Below, piece after piece: positions 1 to 5,418 of a stretch of 10,782 nt of DNA. The DNA is taken from positions 1-10,782 of the forward strand of contig JABAHL010000029.1 in the NCBI GenBank assembly GCA_019353055.1. The letters run 5' to 3'. The stretch is from Faucicola osloensis_C (GTDB taxonomy: Bacteria; Pseudomonadota; Gammaproteobacteria; Pseudomonadales; Moraxellaceae). Within the stretch, counting starts at the first letter, position 1; each line of letters begins with the position of its first letter. The notes under the pieces are model-generated. The model saw only the letters and a list, made by a program, of their open reading frames with translations, did no database searches and was not told where the DNA came from. Position numbers and translations under genes: made by a program.

Positions 1-2
1 AT

Positions 3-182
3 GAGGTAGTCGCTGTAGAGTTCTATCATGTCTTTGTTCATTTGTTTACTCTCGCTGACTGCTTTTTTTGTTATGATAGCGCTTTTTTAAAGGGCTGCGT
101 AACTTCAGTTATTAATGGTATTATTTCTCTCATTGCATTATTCTCAATTAAAGAAACCAAAAATATCGACTTGATGGACTAA
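3..182 (+). pseudogene. 3' remnant or partial gene with an MFS-transporter-like C-terminal tail
   Basis: One frame is open from the left edge of the window to a TAA at 180-182. Its last residues (ISLIALFSIKETKNIDL) resemble the final membrane helix and 'KET..DL' tail of metabolite:proton symporters of the MFS (ProP/MHS group). The earlier part of the same frame is rich in Cys, His and Phe and does not look like such a transporter. A second frame (28-90) gives a short hydrophobic stretch (MSLFICLLSLTAFFVMIALF) that ends at a TAA and has TAG codons upstream at 7-9 and 16-18. This mix suggests a frameshifted, decaying 3' end rather than an intact gene. A strong terminator begins 13 bases after the stop, as expected at the end of a real transcription unit. 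It could instead be the true end of an intact gene whose body lies outside the window. Confidence 0.35.
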
Positions 183-195
183 AAACTGATACCTC

Positions 196-226
196 AAAAA
201 CGCTGGCAAATGCTGGCGTTTTTTTT
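196..226 (+). terminator. Rho-independent terminator
   Basis: The arms 199-207 (AACGCTGGC) and 212-220 (GCTGGCGTT) form a 9-bp stem with two G-U pairs and a 4-base AAAT loop. The stem is extended by A-T pairs (196-198 with 221-223) and runs into eight T residues (219-226). It ends the unit to its left and separates it from tag. Confidence 0.85.
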
Positions 227-238
227 GCTTTATCTATA

Positions 239-244
239 TATAAT
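239..244 (+). promoter_or_regulatory. Candidate -10 element for tag
   Basis: A perfect TATAAT lies just after the upstream terminator. No good -35 is visible at 17 bases, where the terminator stem sits. A start of transcription near 251 would leave only about 20 bases before the preferred ATG at 272. This would rule out the TTG at 251 as the start codon of a normally led message. Confidence 0.4.
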
Positions 245-271
245 AAAACTTTGAATGCTATGAGAAAAACA

Positions 272-838
272 ATGAAACCGAAAAAACGCTGTGAATGGTG
301 CGGCACCGACCCACTTTATCAAGCTTACCACGACAATGAATGGGGAAAGCCCAGTTATGATGACCGCCATCTATTTGCCATGTTGTGTTTAGAAGGCATG
401 CAAGCGGGACTCAGCTGGATTACCATCCTCAAAAAACGCGAGCGTTATTACCAAGTATTTGCTGATTTTGGCCCTGCAATTATCGCGCAGTTTGATGATG
501 ACATGGTCGATAGTCTCATGACCGATGCGGGCATTATTCGCCACCGCGGTAAAATCAAAGCCATCATCAACAATGCCAAATGCTATCTAAAAATCACCCA
601 AACGCAATCTTTTAGCGATTATCTTTGGAACTTGTCGCCCAGCGGCTTGGCAAAAATACCGCAGGATAACCACCCAAAAACCTTTGCTGATATCCCCACC
701 AACACTGAATACTCAGATAACATGTCAAAAGTGCTTAAAAAAGACGGGTTTAAATTTGTGGGCTCGACGATTTGTTATGCGTTTATGCAAGCAGTCGGCA
801 TGGTGAATGACCATATAACGGCATGTGATTTTCGCTAA
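272..838 (+). CDS. tag: DNA-3-methyladenine glycosylase I
   Basis: Base-excision repair enzyme that hydrolyses the N-glycosidic bond of 3-methyladenine in alkylated DNA (cytoplasm). The protein is close to E. coli Tag along its whole length: RCEWCGTDPLYQAYHDNEWG at the start, LEGMQAGLSWITILKKRE, DAGIIRHRGKI, and FKFVGSTICYAFMQAVGMVNDH near the end. The structural zinc ligands of the family are all present (Cys7, His20, His181, Cys185), as are the catalytic-pocket Glu41 and Trp49. From the ATG at 272 the protein is 188 aa, matching the usual length of about 187. The frame is open further upstream, with an ATG at 260 and a TTG at 251. These add residues with no family counterpart and sit very close to a TATAAT at 239-244. 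The Shine-Dalgarno is weak (GAGA at 262-265). It is a single-gene unit, convergent with the BLUF gene. Confidence 0.95.
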   Translation: MKPKKRCEWCGTDPLYQAYHDNEWGKPSYDDRHLFAMLCLEGMQAGLSWITILKKRERYYQVFADFGPAIIAQFDDDMVDSLMTDAGIIRHRGKIKAIINNAKCYLKITQTQSFSDYLWNLSPSGLAKIPQDNHPKTFADIPTNTEYSDNMSKVLKKDGFKFVGSTICYAFMQAVGMVNDHITACDFR

Positions 839-879
839 GCCGGTTTAATATTCAATAGCGGATAACCTATTTCTCGATG

Positions 880-1458
880 CTACAGACCCCAAAATAGGCT
901 AAAACTAATCAAAATCAATACCAGTAAAATGCTTTGAACCAATAAAAAATGCTGATGCACTTTGAGCAGTTCGCGCAGACGGATGCCATAATGACTGACA
1001 TTTTTGAGAGAATAGCTGTGAAAATCCACTAAGCTACGTTGATGGTAGTGTGACCGCATGACCTCGATAAACTTATCAGCCGCTGCCGCTTTTGACCCAG
1101 CTGACAAAACAGGTAAAAACGCATTGATAATATCTTCATGCGTTTCTGGGTTATTGATATTGACCATCAACATTTGCCAATCTTGAAACAGCCGCTGTTC
1201 AATCACCCCTTTAGACTTGAGTGTGACATCGCGGTTGCGCCCATCATGCTGAATGTTACCAAATAATTGCTCAATCGCTGATTTTTCGCCTTCAATGTAC
1301 TGAAAAAAATAGCCATTACCAAAGCACAAAAAACCTGTAATTTGATGGGCAAGGTTCTCACGCTGTGCCACCGTCATGATATCAGACAGCGTTCTAGGGG
1401 TTACGCCAGCTTTCAACGTCATACGGCTCACATAAGTTAGATAATGAATTTGCCCCAA
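880..1458 (-). CDS. BLUF-domain blue-light sensor with a C-terminal membrane helix
   Basis: BLUF domains bind FAD and signal on blue light through rearranged hydrogen bonds. The domain covers about residues 3-97. The expected flavin-site residues are in place: Tyr9 (in YLTYVSR), Asn35 (five residues before ITG), Gln53 in FFQYIEG, and the Trp94/Met96 pair in DWQM. After the domain come predicted helical residues (about 105-165) and then a strongly hydrophobic stretch (about 170-192) that ends the protein, so it looks tail-anchored in the inner membrane. There is no EAL, GGDEF or cyclase domain, so output must be through a partner. The start is TTG at 1456-1458, supported by GAGG six bases upstream (1465-1468) and the absence of any other in-frame start nearby. 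The stop is TAG. It is convergent with tag; the permease gene lies 100 bases upstream on the same strand. Confidence 0.9.
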   Translation of the reverse strand: MGQIHYLTYVSRMTLKAGVTPRTLSDIMTVAQRENLAHQITGFLCFGNGYFFQYIEGEKSAIEQLFGNIQHDGRNRDVTLKSKGVIEQRLFQDWQMLMVNINNPETHEDIINAFLPVLSAGSKAAAADKFIEVMRSHYHQRSLVDFHSYSLKNVSHYGIRLRELLKVHQHFLLVQSILLVLILISFSLFWGL

Positions 1459-1464
1459 GCAGCA

Positions 1465-1468
1465 CCTC
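1465..1468 (-). promoter_or_regulatory. Ribosome binding site that fixes the TTG start of the BLUF gene
   Basis: GAGG on the minus strand lies six bases before the TTG at 1456-1458. The in-frame codons immediately upstream (TGC, TGC, AGG, CTG) offer no better start. The upstream GTG is out of frame. Confidence 0.65.
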
Positions 1469-1502
1469 AGTCTTTATGGTTGTACAATTTTTGTTCAGCG
1501 CA

Positions 1503-1531
1503 ATTTTAACAATTTATTACATACTTATCCA
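1503..1531 (-). promoter_or_regulatory. Candidate promoter of the BLUF gene
   Basis: On the minus strand an extended -10, TG-T-TAAAAT (1503-1511), lies 17 bases downstream of TGGATA (1526-1531, 4 of 6 matches to the -35 consensus). Transcription would start near 1496, giving a leader of about 38 bases before the TTG. The match is plausible but by eye only. Confidence 0.4.
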
Positions 1532-1558
1532 TCCATTAAATCAAGAATATTAGCTTAC

Positions 1559-2536
1559 CTAGTCACAAATAGCGGTTGAGTGGCTTTTTTTGGACGCTCG
1601 TATTGCATTTACGATCATCAGCAACACCCCTACCCAAATTAAAGCAAAACTGGCAATCATGGTACCATTGACAGCTTCATGAAGCACAAAAATGGACAAT
1701 AAAAACATCAGCGCAGGTTCAAGATAACTGAGCATACCAAAGGTGTTCATCGGCAACACCTGACTGGCTTTGAGATTGGTCTGCATGGCAAGCGCGCTAA
1801 TCATGCCCAGCCCAATCACTAACAGCCCCATTGTCATTGACCCAGTGACTATCGATATACTGCTGTTTTGCCATACTAAAAAACCCAAGGCAATCGGGGC
1901 AATCACTGACAAATCAACGAACAGCCCCATCAGCGCAGGCACCCCTTGCCAGCGGCGCAGTCCATAATAAATCGGATACGTCAAACACACCCATGCAGTA
2001 GCCCACGATACACTCCCCGCGAGCCAAAATTGCAATCCCACCCCTGCTGCCGCAACGATAATCGCCGCCCACTGCAATCGATTTAAGGTTTCTTTAAACA
2101 CCACACAACCCATCAGTACCATCATCAAGGGAAACAAAAAATACCCCATTGCGGTATTGACCGCCTGTCCATTGATAGGCGCCCACATAAACAGCCACAG
2201 CTGACTTGCCAAAATCGGTGTCGGCAACAGCAATAAAATCCATTGTTGTTTGTTTAATCCCATCAAAAATGCTTTGAGTTGCCCAAAACTTTGCGTCATC
2301 GCCAACAACCCCACCAAACCAAACCACATCGCCACCATGCGCCACAAAAAAACTTGCGTGCCTGACAACGGCGCAAGCCAGTGACTATACAGATACAGCA
2401 CGCCAAACAACACATTAGAAATCAATGCCAACACCACCCCAAAACGTAACTTTTTGGCAGCGGTAGCGGGCTGAGAAGTTGTTGCTTTGGGCTGGACAAC
2501 GATAGACGATGGTGATAAAACGCTGGAGACTGACAT
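1559..2536 (-). CDS. RarD-type EamA/DMT-superfamily permease
   Basis: Inner-membrane protein of the drug/metabolite transporter superfamily, RarD branch. After a Ser/Thr/Gln-rich cytoplasmic N-terminus (about residues 1-30) there are about ten hydrophobic segments arranged as two EamA repeats. RarD-like features include a first helix ending near YLYSHWL, FLWRMV in helix 2, MGYFLFPLMMVLMGCVVFKE in the middle, a YYGLRR loop, and SYLEPALMFLLSIFVLHE in the second repeat. The length (325 aa) is slightly above E. coli RarD because of the N-terminal extension. The substrate of RarD is not established; related DMT proteins export amino acids. The start ATG at 2534-2536 has AAGG six bases upstream. 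The gene is divergent from an Lrp/AsnC regulator across 174 bases, an arrangement typical of a regulator and its target exporter. Control by that regulator is inferred. Confidence 0.88.
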   Translation of the reverse strand: MSVSSVLSPSSIVVQPKATTSQPATAAKKLRFGVVLALISNVLFGVLYLYSHWLAPLSGTQVFLWRMVAMWFGLVGLLAMTQSFGQLKAFLMGLNKQQWILLLLPTPILASQLWLFMWAPINGQAVNTAMGYFLFPLMMVLMGCVVFKETLNRLQWAAIIVAAAGVGLQFWLAGSVSWATAWVCLTYPIYYGLRRWQGVPALMGLFVDLSVIAPIALGFLVWQNSSISIVTGSMTMGLLVIGLGMISALAMQTNLKASQVLPMNTFGMLSYLEPALMFLLSIFVLHEAVNGTMIASFALIWVGVLLMIVNAIRASKKSHSTAICD

Positions 2537-2581
2537 AATTGACCTTGTTATATTTTTGCTTTTGCGGTTAAATTGCCCAGC

Positions 2582-2590
2582 AGTATAACA
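2582..2590 (-). promoter_or_regulatory. Extended -10 promoter element for the RarD-like gene
   Basis: On the minus strand TG-T-TATACT forms a good extended -10. Transcription would start near 2575, about 40 bases before the ATG. The -35 position (AATAAT, 2605-2610) is poor, which extended -10 promoters tolerate. Confidence 0.45.
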
Positions 2591-2625
2591 ATTATCTTTG
2601 GTAAATTATTTCAAAATACCCCTAT

Positions 2626-2685
2626 TTATGATAAATTAACATTAATATAAGATAAATTTGCTATATTTTTCTCAATTTGTCTTAT
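2626..2685. promoter_or_regulatory. Candidate Lrp-family operator: inverted plus direct repeat
   Basis: An inverted repeat pairs ATAAGATAAATT (2647-2658) with AATTTGTCTTAT (2674-2685, whose complement is ATAAGACAAATT), 11 of 12 matching, with a 15-base spacer. A third half-site in direct orientation, TTATGATAAATT at 2626-2637, shares its last eight bases with the left arm at a spacing of 21 bases (two helical turns). Multiple helically phased AT-rich half-sites between a regulator and a divergent target are typical of Lrp/AsnC proteins. Binding is inferred. Confidence 0.5.
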
Positions 2686-2710
2686 GGTATATTTTTAGAA
2701 GGATATGGCT

Positions 2711-3178
2711 ATGATTCATGAAATCGATGATATCGATAAACGTATTTTAAACTTGTTGCAAGAAGATGCGACGCTACCGCTTAAGAACATCGCCGAAAAA
2801 GTGCATGCATCGGTAGCGACCTGTCAGCGCCGTATCCAAATGATGACAGAGACTGGGGTGATTACCCGCCAAGTGGTGATTGTCAACCCTACCGAATTGG
2901 GCTTTGATTTAAGCGCGTTTGTACTGATTGAAATGGAAAAACAAAATACGGCGCTCCAGCATGGCTTTGAGCGTTTGATGAACCGATTGCCCAACGTGAT
3001 GAGTTGTTATGAAATTTCAGGGGATTATGACTTTTTGCTATTGGTACACGCCAAAAATATGGCGGAATATCACCGTTTTACCCGTGATAATTTAACTTAT
3101 GAAAACAATGTCCGACGCTTTAAAAGTCAATTTGTGATGAATTTTTCCAAGGTAGGCACGAAAATCCAGTTAGATTAG
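2711..3178 (+). CDS. Lrp/AsnC-family transcriptional regulator
   Basis: DNA-binding regulator of the feast/famine family. An N-terminal winged helix-turn-helix (residues about 6-55: IDDIDKRILNLLQED, then the recognition region SVATCQRRIQMMTETGVI) is followed by a RAM ligand-binding and oligomerisation domain (about 66-145) with the family's SGDYDFLLLV motif (Gly104-Asp105-Tyr106-Asp107). Members respond to amino acids. The length of 155 aa is normal. The ATG at 2711 is preferred because AGAAGGA (2697-2703) is seven bases upstream; the in-frame ATG at 2705 is only one base from that site. The gene is divergent from the RarD-like permease and convergent with the ThrE-type exporter yjjB, so it sits between two candidate amino-acid exporters. 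An inverted repeat just upstream could be its operator and may also mediate autoregulation. Confidence 0.93.
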   Translation: MIHEIDDIDKRILNLLQEDATLPLKNIAEKVHASVATCQRRIQMMTETGVITRQVVIVNPTELGFDLSAFVLIEMEKQNTALQHGFERLMNRLPNVMSCYEISGDYDFLLLVHAKNMAEYHRFTRDNLTYENNVRRFKSQFVMNFSKVGTKIQLD

Positions 3179-3188
3179 TTAGATCAAT

Positions 3189-3206
3189 GCCCATCAGATA
3201 ATGGGC
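3189..3206. other. Short stem-loop between convergent genes
   Basis: GCCCAT (3189-3194) and ATGGGC (3201-3206) form a 6-bp stem with a 6-base loop, between the stop of the Lrp-type gene and the stop of yjjB. Neither strand has a T run after it, so it is not a canonical terminator. It may be an mRNA 3'-end hairpin. Confidence 0.35.
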
Positions 3207-3246
3207 TCAAACAATAGGCTCAAACAATAGGCTCAAACAATAGGCT
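3204..3246. repeat. 13-bp tandem repeat, three copies plus four bases
   Basis: The unit GGCTCAAACAATA occurs exactly three times (3204-3216, 3217-3229, 3230-3242), followed by GGCT. It overlaps the last codons and the TGA stop of yjjB on the minus strand. Each unit carries the same TGA, so a change in copy number would not change the YjjB protein. It probably arose by replication slippage. Confidence 0.9.
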
Positions 3247-3700
3247 TGGTGCGATACCAAAATGACGTCGGCAACGAAATGCCAAACACCAACGCAGCGG
3301 TCACAAATATCGCATTGAAGCTAAAATCCATCATTTGGGTAAATACTTGTGGATTGTAGCCATAGTAGCCTAGCTGTACAAAGCTAATCATAGCTTTGTA
3401 CGCGGTAATCCCCGGCATCATACACAGCATGGCAGGCACCAAAATCATCTTTGGGGTGAGTAAATATTTTTTTGCCAAATAAATTGCCACAAAGGATGAA
3501 ATACCCGCTGCTACAAACGTCGCTAGTATCAGATTGACTGACAGTTGTTTTAAGAGTTCTCTAAGTCCGTAGCCCAGCACCGTCAACAATAAGCATTGCC
3601 AAATATAGCGGCGCGGCACATTGACAAGCAGTGTCCAGCCAAGCGTCATCAAGCAAGCAAAAGTTGCTGCGCGTATCAAGGCAATCACATCAATCGCCAT
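3233..3700 (-). CDS. yjjB: ThrE-family exporter subunit, YjjB-like
   Basis: Small subunit of the split threonine/serine exporter family (ThrE domain 2, DUF3815). It has 155 aa with about four or five hydrophobic segments and the family motif MMPGITAYKAMI around the middle; E. coli YjjB has MFPGISAYTAMI. The end also matches E. coli (FGISLPTSFWYRTKPIV against IGLSIPGLWLYRKRPRV). In E. coli the YjjP/YjjB pair has been reported to export succinate, while ThrE of Corynebacterium exports Thr and Ser, so the substrate is open. The gene lies 48 bases downstream of yjjP and is almost certainly co-transcribed with it. The ATG at 3698-3700 has a weak AGGG upstream. The final codons lie in a 13-bp tandem repeat. 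Confidence 0.9.
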   Translation of the reverse strand: MAIDVIALIRAATFACLMTLGWTLLVNVPRRYIWQCLLLTVLGYGLRELLKQLSVNLILATFVAAGISSFVAIYLAKKYLLTPKMILVPAMLCMMPGITAYKAMISFVQLGYYGYNPQVFTQMMDFSFNAIFVTAALVFGISLPTSFWYRTKPIV

Positions 3701-3748
3701 TTTTCACCCTACCCAATATTGGCAATAAAATTTTATCAAACGCTTTCA

Positions 3749-4636
3749 TCAACCCACGCCCCAATGACTGATATTTAGTAGTAGCAATGACAATACAATG
3801 CCGATACAGCTCGATAACGTCAAGATAATCACAAACATAAAGCGCCCGATACCGATGTTCATATAACCCTTGAGCATATCCGACAACGAATTTATCAAAG
3901 GAAAACTGGGAACCAACCAAAGCACACTTGATGCCATTGCAATATGCGGGTCATTACCAACCCCCAATAACAGCGCGGTGCTGGCGAAGATGGAGCCAAA
4001 ACACGCCGCGATGAGCGCGGATATAAAGGGGTTAAAGTTGCGGTTACTCAGCCATAGCCGCAGCGAATACCCCATCATACTAGCAATAAAAGTCACCAAA
4101 CACACCAGTATATCGCCCCCTGCCAAATACGCAAAGCAGGCACACGCCACACCGACCAGCGGCGCGACCATCTTGGCAGGATAAGTGTCCCGATCAATCT
4201 CATCAAATCGGTAGGTCGCGTGCTCTAGGGTACTTGTTACCGGCATACTTTCCAAATCCAGTACAATTCGCTGAATTTGCACAATGATATTGACATTGAT
4301 GGCATGGGTGGTTGACGCGCGCAAGGTGGTAATACAGCGGTTATTATAAATTGTGGTGATGGTCAAGCCATTATAGGCAATTCCACACTCCACGCTAGCC
4401 AACCCCAACGCTAACCCCAATCGGCGGCACAAATCTGTTACCGTTGCCGACTCTGTCCCATATTGCATGAGCAGCAGTCCACAGCGCACACACAGACGGG
4501 TGATTTGCTGCTGGTGTTCATACGCCATATACGGCAACCGCCGTCTAGGCTTCGGCTCTGTCGGGGGCGCAAGCTTAGTAGGCTCAGGTGTTAGCGGATC
4601 AAGCGCTTCTAGGGCATCAGCAAAGGTATCACTCAT
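3749..4636 (-). CDS. yjjP: ThrE-family exporter subunit, YjjP-like
   Basis: Large subunit of the split threonine/serine exporter family (ThrE domain 1, DUF1212). A soluble N-terminal part (about residues 42-150) matches E. coli YjjP closely (QQITRLCVRCGLLLMQYGTESATVTDL, then SVECGIAYNGLTITT). About five membrane segments follow (155-290), with the conserved loop LVPSFPLINSLSDMLKGYMNIGIGR. The 295 aa exceed E. coli YjjP (about 256) mainly through a Pro/Glu/Thr-rich N-terminal extension of about 40 residues (positions 1-40: LDPLTPEPTKLAPPTEPKPRRR). That extension is unmatched in the E. coli protein; a later start is possible, but no strong Shine-Dalgarno was found for either. It is the first gene of a two-gene unit with yjjB. 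The GNAT gene is 72 bases upstream on the same strand, so readthrough from it is possible. Confidence 0.92.
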   Translation of the reverse strand: MSDTFADALEALDPLTPEPTKLAPPTEPKPRRRLPYMAYEHQQQITRLCVRCGLLLMQYGTESATVTDLCRRLGLALGLASVECGIAYNGLTITTIYNNRCITTLRASTTHAINVNIIVQIQRIVLDLESMPVTSTLEHATYRFDEIDRDTYPAKMVAPLVGVACACFAYLAGGDILVCLVTFIASMMGYSLRLWLSNRNFNPFISALIAACFGSIFASTALLLGVGNDPHIAMASSVLWLVPSFPLINSLSDMLKGYMNIGIGRFMFVIILTLSSCIGIVLSLLLLNISHWGVG

Positions 4637-4672
4637 AAGGCGCTACAAAAAAGTCAAGAAAGCTATAGTTTA

Positions 4673-4689
4673 CCACCAAAGTTTGGGGG
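4673..4689. promoter_or_regulatory. 17-bp imperfect palindrome upstream of yjjP
   Basis: CCACCAAA-G-TTTGGGGG is symmetric apart from one mismatched pair. It ends 37 bases before the yjjP ATG, next to a possible -10 (TATAGC on the minus strand, 4662-4667). It could be an operator. It does not resemble the AT-rich repeat upstream of the Lrp-type gene. Confidence 0.3.
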
Positions 4690-4708
4690 CAGTTATAAAA
4701 AATCTTAT

Positions 4709-5146
4709 TTACAAAGTATGCCGATACTGCACAAAATCCGTCTTTTTAGCGATATGGTCGTACAGACGGCGAGCGGAAACGTTGCCTTCTTGAGTGACCC
4801 AATAGACCTGATTACAGTTTTTATCTTTAGCAAATTGATAGACACATTTGATCAGCATTCTTCCCACACCTTTACCGCGCCCATTTTCTTTGACGAACAA
4901 ATCCTCAAGATAGCAACAGTCTGTGGTATTCCATGTATTAGGATGCAATACAACGTGTACAAAGCCGATAAGCTTATCATCCACAAATGCCCCGAAACCA
5001 AAAATGGGTGATGTTTCGTCAATAATTTTTTGCCAAGTATTTTCCGTAGTCGCTTGGGGTAGATCTGTTTGATAAAATTCTAAATAGCCCTGCCACAAGG
5101 CTTGCCAGTTAGTTTTATCCTGTGCAGTTAGTGGTAAGATTTGCAT
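4709..5146 (-). CDS. GNAT-family N-acetyltransferase
   Basis: Transfers an acetyl group from acetyl-CoA to an amine; the substrate is unknown. The fold signatures are clear in 145 aa: beta-strand 4 and the pyrophosphate loop (YLEDLFVKENGRGKGVGRMLI, with Arg90-x-x-Gly93-x-Gly95), then motif B near the end (EGNVSARRLYDHI, with Asn122 and Tyr129). Small single-domain GNATs of this type often modify small molecules or protein N-termini. The ATG at 5146 is chosen over the in-frame TTG at 5152: AAGGA sits nine bases from the ATG but only three from the TTG. It is divergent from ygiQ and lies 72 bases upstream of yjjP on the same strand. Confidence 0.9.
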   Translation of the reverse strand: MQILPLTAQDKTNWQALWQGYLEFYQTDLPQATTENTWQKIIDETSPIFGFGAFVDDKLIGFVHVVLHPNTWNTTDCCYLEDLFVKENGRGKGVGRMLIKCVYQFAKDKNCNQVYWVTQEGNVSARRLYDHIAKKTDFVQYRHTL

Positions 5147-5237
5147 TATCAATTATCCTTATATTTAGCTGTTGCCAACAAAAAAAATACTACCAAGAAA
5201 ATTATCGCCTAAAGTCATCGTGATTACATAATTTATG

Positions 5238-5281
5238 GCAAGTAAAAAATTTTCAACGCTTATTATAATGTAATTACTTGC
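5238..5281. repeat. Inverted repeat in the GNAT-ygiQ intergenic region
   Basis: GCAAGTAA (5238-5245) and TTACTTGC (5274-5281) are perfect inverted arms with a 28-base spacer. The run AAAAAATTTT occurs at 5244-5253 and again at 5282-5291. The rest of the 266-base AT-rich spacer (5147-5418) shows no gene. The repeat may be a regulatory site for one of the divergent genes or chance in AT-rich DNA. Confidence 0.35.
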
Positions 5282-5376
5282 AAAAAATTTTGTCTAATAG
5301 CCAATAAAATTCCGACTAATTTAATCAGGTTTTTTTGTTATTTCGCCCTATAAACCCCCATCGCAAAATTGATTCA

Positions 5377-5385
5377 TGATAAAAT
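5377..5385 (+). promoter_or_regulatory. Extended -10 promoter element for ygiQ
   Basis: TG-A-TAAAAT is a near-consensus extended -10. Transcription would start near 5392, giving a leader of about 27 bases before the ATG at 5419. No convincing -35 and no clear Shine-Dalgarno are visible. Confidence 0.4.
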
Positions 5386-5418
5386 GAGCCATATTCATTT
5401 TATTTAATATCCAAGCCT

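Noticed and set aside
839..879. Terminator between tag and the BLUF gene
   Set aside because: No stem with a T run could be found in this 41-base convergent gap.
2094..2345. An 83-codon frame inside the RarD-like gene on the same strand
   Set aside because: It is out of frame with a clear ten-helix permease and shows no recognisable domain.
3204..3246. CRISPR-like repeat
   Set aside because: The units are 13 bp and directly contiguous with no spacers, so this is a simple tandem repeat.
3690..3920. A 76-codon frame spanning the yjjP-yjjB junction
   Set aside because: It overlaps the conserved C-terminus of YjjP in another frame and resembles no known protein.
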